Shown here: piece after piece, positions 33,954-45,183 of the stretch
Layout: every line of letters starts with the position of its first letter
How positions within the stretch are numbered: the stretch's first letter is position 1
Assembly: GCA_029204225.1 (NCBI GenBank)
Contig: MU832667.1
Span: 1-64,000 of the forward strand
Direction: 5' to 3'
Length of the DNA: 64,000 nt
Source of the DNA: Diphasiastrum complanatum
Lineage: Eukaryota; Streptophyta; Lycopodiopsida; Lycopodiales; Lycopodiaceae
Program-made: the position numbers and the translations under genes
The notes under the pieces: generated by a model
Told to the model about the DNA's origin: nothing
Seen by the model: only the letters and a program-made list of their open reading frames with translations
Databases searched by the model: none

Positions 33954-36900
33954 ATGACCACTCCTCAGGGACCTGATCAACCCCCGGAGAGAGCCTCAAC
34001 AAACTTGAAACAGAAGCCTTGGCTTATAGTAAAGGGAAAGAACCCATGGAAATGGAAGAACGGAAACAGTTCGCCGAAGAACTCGACGAACTACCAAGGA
34101 GCAGTTTCTCCAGTTGGTAACAGAAGTGGATGAACTGAAGTTGGCATTAGCCAATTTCAAGTCCAGTGTGGATGACTCATTCGCTGAACTCAAGAGCTTG
34201 ATTCTGAGTTCCGCGAAAGGAAGCCTTCGCTCCACTTCTCAGTTGTCCCCTTCTCCACTTCCATCAGTTTCGGGTGAGACTTTACGGTCTCACCCCAGTG
34301 TTTTTAAAGATTTAAAGCCTCCTACTTTTAATGGGGAAGAGAAGGATAGAAATGCAGACATTCTACAAACCTTCCTCAGCAAATGGAAGAACATTCATGC
34401 TCTTAAACAGACCCTTGACCATTTGCAAGCTATTGAGGCCAGTCTTTCCTTAGGGCCTATGGCCTATAAGTGGTGGTTAAATCCAGGAGACTGGGCAGAC
34501 TCCCCGGTCATGGAAAGCTTTTGAAGACGCTTTCCTAAGAGAATTCCTACCAGAAAATGAACTTGATAGAGCCTGGGAAGCCTGGGAAAGAACGGTAATG
34601 GACAAGTCCCTCATCCAATATATCTCGCAGTATCGAGAAGCAATTTTAAAAATTAAAAATATGGATGATTATCAGAAAATCAGGGGATTTGTCCGTGGCC
34701 TCAAAGATGAAGATAAAGTAGAGGTCCAGAGAAACTCGCCTACTACCCTTGAGCAAGCTCTCAGATATGCTCAAATCTATGATGATTCAGTGGGTAGGAA
34801 GAGGGCGAGACAGCAGCCACTTTCTGAGCAGCCTCCTCAGAAAGACTTTCAATTTAAAAAGAAATTTTTAAAAAGAAAGAATCAAGATAAATTTAAAAGT
34901 GAAGCTCCTCAGAAACGCCCTTCACTCATACAGCCCTTAAAACCAGATGATTTTGAGAAAGCCAAACAAGAACGTTTGTGCTTTGTGTGTATGGGCAAGG
35001 GACACACAAATAGTGTCCCAAGGGGCCTTTCACTAAAAAGGATAAGAAAGATAAGAAACAAGTTCATCTTGTTCAGACTGTATGTTTCCCCAGTGACTCG
35101 GCAGCTTCCGAGATCAAAGTGTATCATGAAGATCATGAACACTGTTGCTAGCTGACTTTTGCAATGCTAGCGAGACCCTTCAGCTTTGGGCCGCATGACC
35201 TAGTAAGTATGCATGGGAAAGTTGGTAACCAGTCAATAAGAGTTATGGTTGATGATGGGGCAACCCATAATTTCATCAACTACACCCTGGTTAAAAAGCT
35301 TAAATTACCAGAAGTACCTAGTCAGCATAGGTACATAGTTTCATTAGCTAAGGGTGAAGATAAAAAAATATGGGAAACTATGGTAAGTAATTTGAATGTT
35401 GGTATTCAGGGGTACCAAGATGAAATAAACTTTCAGAAAAATGCACCTGGATCGCACAGATATTGTTCTCGGGAGAGATTGGCTCTACAGTTTAGGACCT
35501 TCCCTCCATAGAAACTATCACAAGAACACCCCAGCTTTCAGCATAAAGGCCGAGAGATCCAGTTGCATGGGGAGCATGATGTTCCCAACAGTCCTATGGT
35601 CTGCAGTTCAGAGCTCTGTCAGCTAATCGGAGACGAAGACCATCAGGTATTCTTATGTGACTTTCAGTTTATTCCCGAAGTTTCTATTTCCAGTTCTATA
35701 CAACAGAAAATCAGTAAATTAGAAACTTTATTGTGTAAATTTAAAGATGTTTTTCCTGAAGATTTGCCACATGGTTTACCACCCAGCAGAGAGGTAGATC
35801 ATGTAATAAACCTAGTACCAGGTACAACACCTGTTTCTAAACCTCCGTATCGTGTCAACCGAATAGAGGATGAAGAAATAATAGGCAGTTAACAGATTAT
35901 CTTGGGAAAGGCCAAATTCAGACCAGTAGTTCACCATGGGCCTCACCAGTCCTTTTGGTGAAAAAGAAAGAGGGGTCTATGCGTCTTTGCGTAGATTACA
36001 GAGCCCTCAATAAAGTCACAATTAAGAATAAGTACCCTATGCCTCGGGCAGACGAGCTGTTTGATCAAGTCGACGAGTTGTTTCAGTAAAATAGACCTCA
36101 GATCGGGATATCATCAAGTCCGTATAAAATCGGAAAATGTCTCGAAAACAACTTTTAGGACTCGTCATTATGAGTTTAAGGTGATGCCATTTGGGCTCAG
36201 AAATGCTCCAGCTACCTTTATGACCTTGATGAACAGTGTCCTCAGACCATACTTGGGTAAGTTTGTAGTCGTATTTTCAGATGACATCCTCGTTTACAGC
36301 AAAACGAGGAAGGAGCATCTAAAACACCTCAGAAAGGTGTTTCGACTGCTCAGAAAGCATAAGCTCTATGCTAAACAATCCAAGTGTGAATTCTTCGTTG
36401 AAGAAGTAGCATATTTGGGTCACATTATCTCTTCAGATGGGATTAAGATGGACCCAAATAAGGTTAAAGCCATACTCAGTTGGCTGAGACCTCAGAATAT
36501 TTTGGAGCTTCAGATCTTTCTTGGTCTGGCGGGATATTACAGACGATTTGTCAAGGAATATGCTCAGATAGCAGTTCCTATGACAAATCTCCTTAAGGGG
36601 AAGGGAAAGGAGTTCATTTGGGAGTCCGCACAGCAGGAGAGCTTTGATGCTCTCAAAATAGCCTTAGCTACAGCACCAGTTTTAAAAGTCGTCGACCCCA
36701 ATCAGCCATTTGTGGTCGAAACAGATGCTAGCGACTTTGCAGTAGGTGCTGTGCTAACTCAGAGTGGACGACCAGTTGCGTTCGAGAGTAAAAAACTCGA
36801 GCCAGCTCAGACTAGGTACAGTGCCTATGAAAAGGAACTCTTTTCTATAGTCCATGCCCTTAAGACTTGGAGGCATTATTTGTATGGTGCCAACTTTGAG

Positions 36901-38723
36901 GTCCTGACAGACCATGAGAGTCTCAGATACCTTTGCAATCAACCTGAGCTTAGAGGTCGGAAAGCTCGTTGGGCAGAGTTGATGCAAGAGTTTGACATGT
37001 CTATTAGATATAGACGGGGAAAATTCAATACAGTAGTAGATGCCCTTAGCAGAATGCCTATGATAAACGAGCTGAGTTTTACTCAGATTCGTAATGAGTT
37101 ACTCGAGTCCTTGAGAGGGAAATGCCAGCATGATGCATTCTTCTCTACTATCTGGAACTCAGTCCAGAGCAGACAGTTACAGACTCCAGAACCAGTTCCC
37201 GGGGCTGGTGCCAGTTCATCCAAGGATACGGCAGCTTCTGTTTGAGGATGATGATGAGTCCGAGTATATGTCGTCAGATCACGTTGAGGATTCTGATCCT
37301 GTATTACCCAAGCAAACCCCAGTGGTTGAGGGTCAGTTGACGCAAGGATTCAAATGGAAACAGTATTCCATTCAGGATGAGTACTTGCTCTATAGAGATA
37401 GAGTATGTGTCCCCAATTCAGAGGATTATAGGCAGCAGGTCCTATATGAATGTCATGACAATCCTAGCGCGGGACACCCAGGCATACAGAAGATCTATGA
37501 GCTTCTTCGTAGGCAATTTTTCTGGCCCAGTATGAAAAAGGACGTCCACCAGTATGTAACCAGTTGCCAGAAACGTCAAGTAAATAAAGCAGAGCCTTTA
37601 AAGGCAGGAGGGTTGTTGCATCCCTTAGAAATACCAGCTGGTAAATGGGAGAATATCTCCATGGATTTTATAGTAGGCCTGCCTAAAACCCAAAAGGGTA
37701 ATGACGCTATATGGGTCACAGTTGACCGTCTGACCAAAATGGCTCATTTCATTCCGACCAAAACAACCGTTAGAGCTCCAGAGTTAGTGAGGTTGTTTGT
37801 AGACGGGCTATTTAAATTGTACGGTCTACCTTCCGGCATAGTCAGCGACCGGGACAACAAGTTTACTGGAAAATTTTGGAGGGCAGTATTCCATCATCTC
37901 CATACTAAACTTAATATGAGTACCACCGACCATCCACAGACGGACGGTCAAACAGAGAGGGTAAATCAGGTGCTGGAGGATATGCTTCGTGCATACGTCA
38001 GCAAGAGGCAGACTAATTGGGAGGAGTATCTCTCAATATTAGAGTTTGCTTACTCCAGTACCAAACATTCAGCTACGGGATACAACCCATTTATGCTGAT
38101 GTACGGTTTTCAGCCGCGCTCACCCACAGTCGTAGGGTTTAAACAAGAAAAAGTTGAAGCAGCCAGAAACTTTTTAGAGGACCTAAACCAGATGATAGAA
38201 CATGCTAAGCGTAGCATCAGGCAGTCTCAGGATCGAGCCAGGCATTATGCAGATCCACACAGACGGGATGTGCAGTTCTCCGCTGGTGAGAAAGTCTACT
38301 TAAGAGTCCCAGTTGACTCTAAAACCCTCAAATCAGGAGTGTGTGCTAAGTTGTCTCCAAGGTATTGTGGTCCCTTTACCATCAGTAGGAGACTAGGCGA
38401 GGTCACCTATGAACTAGAACTCCCACACAACAGTAAGGTTTTTCCAGTCTTTCATGTACGTCAGTTACGAAAAGCCTTAGCCAGATCAGAAAATCTAGTA
38501 GGGGACAATGTTCTAGTTCTCCCATTGGATCCTCAACAACCTCCACATGAGCCAGAGGAGATAGTAGAGAGACGTAGACTCGTCATACTCTATACCGAGA
38601 ATATCTGGTTAAGTGGAATGATCAGCCTGTTGAGAATGCCACTTGGGAAAGAGGCAACGTCCTTCGCAAGATTTTTCTAGACTTTGTCTTAGAGGACCAA
38701 GACGGTTCTTAAGGGGGAGAGAG
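33954..38723 (+). pseudogene. gag-pol: Gag-Pol of element 3, heavily disrupted
   Basis: The start region is at about 33954. Lesions include a small deletion near 34092, a 2-base deletion near 34482 (frame lost after the gag core), rearrangement of the zinc knuckle near 35008 so that the second half is lost, a TAG near 35150, an inserted A near 35437, a deletion near 35880 and a scrambled patch at 36064-36085. It also has the extra T at 37240-37243 shared with element 2. One reverse transcriptase box reads [11 protein letters not shown] (Leu to Ser). The integrase zinc site again shows CQKRQ (CGT at 37574-37576). A deletion near 38563 changes the frame before the chromodomain. No functional product is expected. 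Confidence 0.9.
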
Positions 38724-38952
38724 TGTTACGAGCTCGTAACCAGTGCCGAATCCTAGAGAACACAGATAGGTCAAATACCACAGTCAGGGTCGTGTCCAGC
38801 ATACACGACCAACAGGGCAAGACAGTGTGAGTAGTCTGCCCCAGCACGGTCCATAGCCATGGCGGGCCTAACACAGCCTAGGGACCCTGTCAGCAGATAG
38901 GGCCCCCAGTTGGGTCTCGATGTGCAGTCAGCCATGTCAGTGGCACGTGGCC
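38724..38952 (+). repeat. Element 3 truncated 3' LTR
   Basis: It matches the first about 229 bp of the family LTR and then switches abruptly to LINE-like sequence (TTCTGGTCCTGCC). Confidence 0.88.
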
Positions 38953-39412
38953 TTCTGGTCCTGCCTTCAGCATGCGACAGGCGGCCACCACCCGACTTGG
39001 GAAGGGGCACTCCTCTCTTGTTCAGCTTGAGCGGTTCTGCTTCAGGAAGCTCATCAGAGATGCTCGTAGTAAGTGTAGACTTTTTGATACTATTGTCACC
39101 CCCACTGCCATGTATGCAGCAGAGACATGGTGTATTGGTCTCTCGTTCTCCAGGAGGAGAGGACGAGACCTAGTATTTGATGATGACGATGATGGTGATG
39201 ATGACTTACCTTCCCATAGAGATCGGAGACAATGCCCCACACATACCCATGTTGCAGCACGAGCTACTCGACTTATCATGAGGAGACTTCTTCACCCTCC
39301 TAGACGACGTCAGCGACCACCAGTGGCCCTCCATGCGGCTCGTATTACATCCTTTTATAGCATCAGCAGGACAGGATTGGATGATCGTGTCATACCCACT
39401 CATGACTTTTAG
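38953..39412 (+). pseudogene. LINE A post-RT and C-terminal fragment
   Basis: The frame at 38972-39412 reads RQAATTRLGKGHSSL, then RLFDTIVTPTAMYAAETW, the region after the polymerase domain of plant LINEs. It then jumps to an acidic stretch (DDDDDGDDD) and a His/Arg-rich tail (HPPRRRQRPP). The same tail type occurs in the second 3' fragment at 40060-40200. The cysteine-histidine knuckle seen in that fragment is missing here, so another internal deletion lies near 39150. Confidence 0.7.
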
Positions 39413-39617
39413 CAGTATACATGCTCCCACATGTTTCATATATCATCACATCTATTTCAGTTCATAGCTTTAGATTTGTTATTTATGTTACCGTTTTGGA
39501 GACGTTTCATATGCTCCCATTGCTACCACATACTTGACATGTACATTTACTAGTCTTATATGCCTTTTGGCATGGAAAAGACATTAATAAAGCTTTCTTC
39601 TTTCTTCTTCTTCTTCT

Positions 39618-39620
<3 letters not shown>

Positions 39621-39665
<45 letters not shown>
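39621..39665. repeat. (TTC)n/(CT)n tract at the first LINE 3' end
   Basis: AATAAAGCTTTC at 39586-39597 is followed by TTC repeats and then CT repeats to 39665. The second LINE fragment begins at once after it. Confidence 0.93.
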
Positions 39666-39671
<6 letters not shown>

Positions 39672-40455
39672 GGGCATTTGTCCTTTGGGCTATCACACGG
39701 TCTCCATTTCACTTTGGGACAGTTTAGAGTCTCCTCCCATCAGCTGGCTATTGAGACAGGTAGATTCCAGGGTACACCACGAGAGGAGAGACTATGCCTT
39801 CTATGTCCCCTTCAGGAGATAGAGTCCGAGGAGCATTTCATCTTCAGATGCCCCATATATTATGAGATTAGAGGGAGATATCACTGTCTATTCCGTGACA
39901 TGCCTACTACACTCAGAGCACTAATTGGTTATGAGGACTCTCGTTGTGTCGCAGTTATGCTACGAGAGATGGTCTTGCTGCGCCAGGATATGTACCAGTC
40001 AGCTAACCAGCCACATCCTAGCTCTCAGGCTCAGATTACATCCTTCTTCACCAGGAGACAGACACGGTCTGATGACGATGACAATGACACACCACCTCAC
40101 CGATGTCAGAGACAGTGTATCACTCATAGTCATGCTGCAGTTCGCACTTCACGCCATGTTACGAGAGTGCATAGTTTTCACCCTCCTAGACGACGTCAGT
40201 GACGGTCCATGTTACCTCATGTTGCGGCTCGTATCACATCTTTCTTCAGCAGTAGCACTACATGATATTACTCTACTCCTAGCAGCTATATGGACAATTG
40301 GCAATTTTTAATTTATAGTTATGTTGTTCATTTCTCTTTTATGCATAGTTTTTCCTTGGAGACGCTTATATACGCTCCCACGGTTTTCACATACTTGACA
40401 TGTACTCCATTTGGTCTTATATCCTTTTGGCATGGAAAAGACATTAATAAAGCTT

Positions 40456-40458
<3 letters not shown>
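39666..40458 (+). mobile_element. 5'-truncated LINE fragment (3' end), same family as LINE A
   Basis: Coding at 39678-40202 reads LGQFRVSSHQLAIETG and then a C-terminal LINE knuckle, CLLCPLQEIESEEHFIFRC (CX2CX9HX4C), followed by an acidic run and an Arg-rich tail ending TGA. The untranslated end (40290-40458) repeats the words of the first end, including CTTTTGGCATGGAAAAGAC and AATAAA at 40446-40451, then passes into (CT)n. It starts directly at the (CT)n of the preceding LINE, as expected if it was inserted there and truncated at its 5' side. Confidence 0.8.

Positions 40459-40539
<81 letters not shown>
40459..40539. repeat. (CT)n tract at the second LINE 3' end
   Basis: About 40 uninterrupted CT units directly after AATAAAGCTTTCTTT. 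Confidence 0.95.
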
Positions 40540-40541
<2 letters not shown>

Positions 40542-41473
40542 CAGGACTCTTTCTGCTCGCGGCCAGTAGGAAGAGGCCCTATGAAGGGAAATCCAGGAAG
40601 GAGAGGGGGTGGGGGAGAATTAGAAATTAAGCTTTCTAAATTTTTTTGCATGGGGAGGAGGGAGGTGGGGTAGTTGATTTTTAGTAAATTGTTTTTTATC
40701 TTTTCCAATGGTTATTCAAGCGGCTTCGTAGATTTATTGGTTTACTAAAGTTTAATGGCAGTTCAACAATGAGTTAAACAATGTTTTGTTTTGCACATGA
40801 CATTTTGTTAATTTGCCTACACAATTACAAGTTTATTGGTATGATTTTTAAGCACGCAATTGTCATAAAAAAAACCCACATTTTTCTATGAGTAGTGCTT
40901 TCATACATACATGGAACCGACTAATCCTTCACCTGTTATTGGCACCGATTATGAAGGCCTTTAGAGGTGATTTCAGTCGAAATTAGTCCAGTCAATCTTC
41001 ACACCAGTCGACTAAGCATCTTTGCCCTGGTGCCCTCATTCACAATCGGTCGATTGCGGAGTCATTTCAACAACCAGCCACTCGGATGTCGTACACGATG
41101 AAGCAAAATACAGCCTCGGATCTGAAGACGCTGCATCTGCACTCGGATTTGCGAGCTTTCGGAATAGCAAAACGGCCTTTGGATCTTTTCTTCGGACCCT
41201 CCCAGTCAGTGACGTAACACCTTCGGATCCCCTCCCAGTCGTCGGACGTAACACCTTTGGACTCAATCTCCATCGGACGTAAAAACGTTGGACCCAAGCC
41301 TTCTAATCTGCTCTTCGGGTCTGTCCATCAGACGTAAACCATCAAATCTGCCCTTTGAATCTGCCTGTCAGACGAGACTCCTTCGGACCCACCCGTCGGA
41401 TCTGACCTTCGGACCCACCTGCTGGCCATTTGATGGCCATTTCAAGGCACTTTTGACGATTTGAGCTTTACTA
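40540..41473. other. Unassigned stretch with degenerate TCGGAC(G/C) words
   Basis: From about 41190 to 41420 the words CGGACGTAA, CTTCGGA and CCCACC recur in a loosely repeated pattern, a decayed short tandem repeat. No gene is supported. Confidence 0.4.

Positions 41474-41511
<38 letters not shown>
41474..41511. repeat. (TA)n microsatellite
   Basis: About 19 uninterrupted TA units. Confidence 0.95.
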
Positions 41512-41514
<3 letters not shown>

Positions 41515-41559
41515 AACTTACATACACTTTTATTTTGGGGTGAGGGACCCCATGCATCC

Positions 41560-42110
41560 TCCTCCCCTCACCCATGCATTGGTTGACTTGCCACACAAGC
41601 CTATGGCAAGCCTATGTGGTAGCCTGCGACATGCTTGTGTGGCAGACATCAGACGTATGCCATGCCTATGTGGCTTGCCACGCAAGCCTATGGTAGGCCT
41701 GCGTGGCTTGCCACGTGGCATTTGAGCCCACCTATATCTCTCTCTCTAAGTCCACTCAAGCCTATGTGGCAAAACCCAGTTGGCTTGCTATACAAGCCTA
41801 TGGTAGGCCTACATGTCCTGCCACATGGCAAACCTCAAGCCTGCATGATTTGCCATGTGGCAGACCTATGTGGCTTGCCACGTGGCAATGTACGATAGGC
41901 TTGGTAGATGGCAGACCACATAGGCAGAGCCTGGTTGGCTTGCCAGTCTATGATGGACCTACGTGGCTTGCCACATGGCTAACCCCAAGCATGCATGATT
42001 TGCCATGTGGAAGGCATACGTGGCTTGCCACGTGGCAGCCTATGATAGGCTTGGTAGATAGCAGGCCTATGTGGCCTGCTACACAAGCTTAACAAGCCTA
42101 TCGCAGGCCT
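41560..42110. repeat. Minisatellite built on GCCTAYGTGGCTTGCCACGTGG
   Basis: More than ten degenerate copies of a word of about 20-22 bp, (C)CTATGTGGCTTGCCACGTGGCA, are mixed with the variants ACACAAGCCTATGG and AAGCCTGCATGATTTGCCA in a higher-order pattern of roughly 100-130 bp. The core TTGCCACGTGGCA is palindromic and includes CACGTG. The array ends where the coiled-coil spacer resumes. Confidence 0.8.
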
Positions 42111-42551
42111 ACGCAATAATTAACTGTCAAATGAAGAGTGGGCATTTTATTAAGGGCGGTCACATTTTTCAAAGTGAATGTATAGTTGCTAGTAATGCTA
42201 CTGTGTCCCTACATGTATGGTTGCAACTTGCAAGGGTATGTCGATCTGTACGTATGCCTGTGTGGTGACATATATGTCTGTTTTGATGCCCTACTCTTTG
42301 AGAACTCAAATTTAAGAAGTAGATTGCTCATATTCAAGGTGGTGACAAAGAGATTTGCAGGAGTTTATCATGTAATGTTTGAAACTAGAGGCTGAAGTGT
42401 TGTGAGTTTAGAGCCTTTATGGTCAAGTATTTTTTTGAATGTGGACTGTTTACCAAATTCTGGATTTTACATTATGTTCATAAACTAACTTTCGCTGTAT
42501 GTTTTCCGATTGTGGAGGTCTTTGATGTGTTATAGCGTTATGTCCTTGCAG

Positions 42552-43596
42552 GCATTGGCTTTAGATATTGAGGTGAACAATCTCAGACAGAAAGTCTTGG
42601 AGCTTGAGAAATCCTTGGCCAATACAAGGTTAGTATGGGGAAAATATTTGATAGCTTTATAGTACGAATATTTTTCTTGAGCTAATTTCGAACATCGAAC
42701 AGATTCGACCAAATTGGATTGTCAAATTTTCCCAAAGACCCAATAAAGGCCCACTTTGGAAAACTTCATTCTTCTTTGCTTTCTAAGCCTAGTTACAACG
42801 AGTCTCGATCCAAAGGGTTCAGAACCTTTTTGAATCTTTCCGATTTAATGTAGATTTGTAACTAGTTTGCTTAAGTTTTCAATCTTAGCATTCAATGCAT
42901 TTTTGGGAAACTAGGGAGTGTGTGAGAGGAATGTTTCTGGTGTGGGAAATTGTGCTAAAGACACATCAACTTTGCTATGTTCTACATGAATTGTATGCTT
43001 TTGATACATTGCTAGATACAAGTTCTCCTAATTTTTTTTCAAGTTCCAATATTCCTGGGGAATTTCCAATTTGAAACTGGCTGTACTATGTTTCTAAGTG
43101 TGCCAACTTCAAATCGTAATTCTTTGCTGCTTTGTAGTCTGAGTATGTATGTGACGTGAAGAATTCTGCAGAACCAGTTAATAGTGAGTTGTCATATAGT
43201 GGAATCTAAAATAAAGTCATCCTGGTCTTAATTAACTTGATGGGCTTGTGTGCAGATTGGAAGCTAATAAGCTGAGGTTCTTATCAAATACGCAAGCCAA
43301 AGATTTGTCTTCAAAAGCTGCATATGTTGAAGAACTTGAACAAAAAGTAAGGGATACTGACATGCAATTCTGTCAACCCTGACTTCTAGAGATAAACACT
43401 TGTGTGGTCCTGATGGATAAACATTTTTACCAGATAATGCATATTTAGATGAGGTAAGCTCCGAAGGTTGTGACCAGATGTTCTGTTATTTGTTGAGATT
43501 AAGATCCTCTCAACAGATATATCAGCACTTCAAGAAGTAGTCAGATGGAAAGATGCTGCAAGAGATGAAACTAGTGCTCGTATTGCTGTTTTAAAG
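42552..43596 (+). CDS. Coiled-coil module 2 (A2, B2, broken C2)
   Basis: A2 42552-42628 reads ALALDIEVNNLRQ and is almost the same as A9. B2 is 43256-43346, beginning LEANKLRF. C2 starts at 43498 after a weak TTGAG acceptor and reaches TAA at 43597-43599, where other copies have GAA; the rest of the exon and its normal donor are deleted. The substitution creates a GTAAGT donor word, but its use would leave the wrong phase. Skipping C2 would keep the frame. The upstream spacer (42113-42551) overlaps in content with the spacer after module 1. Confidence 0.65.
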
Positions 43597-44151
43597 TAAG
43601 TTGATTAATACATAAAACACAAGTCGTTTCAGGTGACGAGCTTGAAATCTAGAAATCACTGTCTCTAGCTAGAACTGAGTGATTAATGACGTTACCCACT
43701 TCTTGAGGGCCCTATATTGCCAATAATTGAACTGTCAAACGAAGATACGGCATTGTATTAAGGGCGATCACAATTGTCAAAGTGAATGTATAGCTGCTAG
43801 CAATGCTACTGTCCCTACACATATGGTTGCAACTTTCAAGGGTATGCCTATGTGTGCGTATGCCTGTTGGGTGAAACATATGTTTGTTTTACTGCCCTAC
43901 TCTTTGAGAACTGAAATTCAACAAGTAGATTGTTGATATTCAAGGTGCTGACAAAGAGTTGTGCAGGAGTATATGATGTAATGTTCGAAATTAGAGTCCG
44001 AAGTGTTGTCCGTTTAGAGCCTTTATGGTCACGAATTTTTTTGAATGTGAATACGAAATTCTGGATTTTACATTATGTCACAAAGTAACTATATTTGTAT
44101 GTTTTCAGATTGTGACAGCCTTTGATGTGTTATAACGTTATGTCCTTACAG

Positions 44152-45183
44152 GCATCGGATTCATATATGGAGCTGAAGAATCTCAGACAGAAAGTCTTGA
44201 AAATTGAGAAATCCTTGGACGAAACAAGGTTAGTATGGGAAAAGCATTTGATTACAAATATTGTTCTTGCCCTAATTTCTAACACCAAACAGATTCGACC
44301 AAATTAGATTATCAAATTTTCACAAGGATCAAATAAAGGCCCGAATCTTTCCGAATGAATGTAGATTTGAAACTTGTTTGGTAAAGTTTTCAATGTTGGC
44401 ATTTAGTGCATTTCTGGGGAGCTAGGGAATGTGTGAGAGGTAATGTTTCTGGTGTTGCAAATATGCTAAAGACACATCATCTTTGCTATGTTCTACATGA
44501 TTTTTTGCTGCTTTCTAATATGAATATGTATCTTGAAGTGAAGAATTCTGCAGACCCAGTTGATAGTGAGTTGTCATCTAGTAGAATGTAACATAAATTC
44601 CCTCATCCTAGTCTTAATTGAACTTGATGGGCTTGTGTGCAGATTCGATGCTGATAAGCTGAGTTTCTTATCAAATACGCAAGCCAAAGATTTGTCTGAG
44701 AAAGCTGCATATGTTGAAGAACTTAAACAAAAAGTAAGGCATGCTGACATGCAATGTACTCTATCAACCCTGACTTGTAGAGACAAACACTTCTGTGGTA
44801 CTAATTGATAAACATTTTTATCAGATGATGAAATATTTAGATAAGAGAACATTGCAAGTTGTGACCCCGGTTCTTATCAAATATGCAAGCTAAAGATTTG
44901 TCTGAGAAAGCTGCATATGTTGATGAACTTGAACAAGAAGTAAGGCATACTGACATGCAATGTACTCTATCGAACCTGACTTCTAGAGACATACGATGAA
45001 ATATTTAGATAAGGAAAAGTCTGCAAGTTGTGACCACGTGTTCTTTTATTTGTGGAGATTGAGATCCTCTCAACAGAAATATCAGCACTTCAAGAAGAAG
45101 TAGTCAGATGGAAAGATGCTTCAAGAGATGAAGCTAGTGCTCATGTTGCTGTTTTAAAGGTACTTGAAAAGTGCAATGAAGAG
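44152..45183 (+). CDS. Coiled-coil module 3 (A3, B3, extra half-B, C3 with lost donor)
   Basis: A3 44152-44228 is the most diverged A exon (ASDSYMELKNLRQ). B3 44643-44733 begins FDADKLSF, like B7. A partial second B copy (44869-44939) without an acceptor follows, made by a local duplication that also copied the intron start. C3 45058-45183 has the full 42 codons and no stop, but the donor after GAAGAG is GG instead of GT. C3 and C7 share the GAAGAA doubling and a His codon (CAT), which supports a block duplication. Confidence 0.65.

Larger units (their letters stand above)
32700..38952 (+). mobile_element. Element 3: defective gypsy copy with truncated 3' LTR, inside LINE A
   Basis: The 5' LTR is 32700-33057 (358 bp). 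The 3' LTR starts at 38724 and breaks off near 38952 after GGCACGTGGCC, so about 130 bp are missing together with the right target duplication; the left flank is GTCTT. Downstream sequence resumes LINE coding, but further along than the upstream break, so the deletion removed LINE sequence too. It is the most damaged of the three family members. Confidence 0.92.
30935..39620 (+). mobile_element. LINE-type retrotransposon A, internally deleted and split by element 3
   Basis: Sequence starts right after a (CT)n tract with a Pro/Ala/Ser-rich leader ORF, followed by a coiled-coil ORF1-like frame, a reverse transcriptase fragment up to 32699, then (after element 3) the post-RT part (LFDTIVTPTAMYAAETW near 39082-39130), an acidic/basic tail and a 3' untranslated region. 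The end reads GGCATGGAAAAGACATTAAT and AATAAAG (AATAAA at 39586-39591), then runs into TTC/CT repeats. The endonuclease domain and part of the reverse transcriptase are missing, so this copy is dead. Confidence 0.8.

Noticed and set aside
39925-40673. Plus-strand frame ending in a Ser-Leu run
   Set aside because: It crosses the LINE 3' untranslated region and (CT)n; the adjacent frame carries the LINE knuckle.
43591-43602. GTAAGT in C2 (and 51264 in C7) as a new functional donor
   Set aside because: The word fits a donor, but its use would leave phase 2 before a phase-0 A exon and shift the frame.
44574-44852. Minus-strand frames opposite B exons in most modules
   Set aside because: They recur because the modules recur; B exons on the plus strand have conserved splice sites and heptads.
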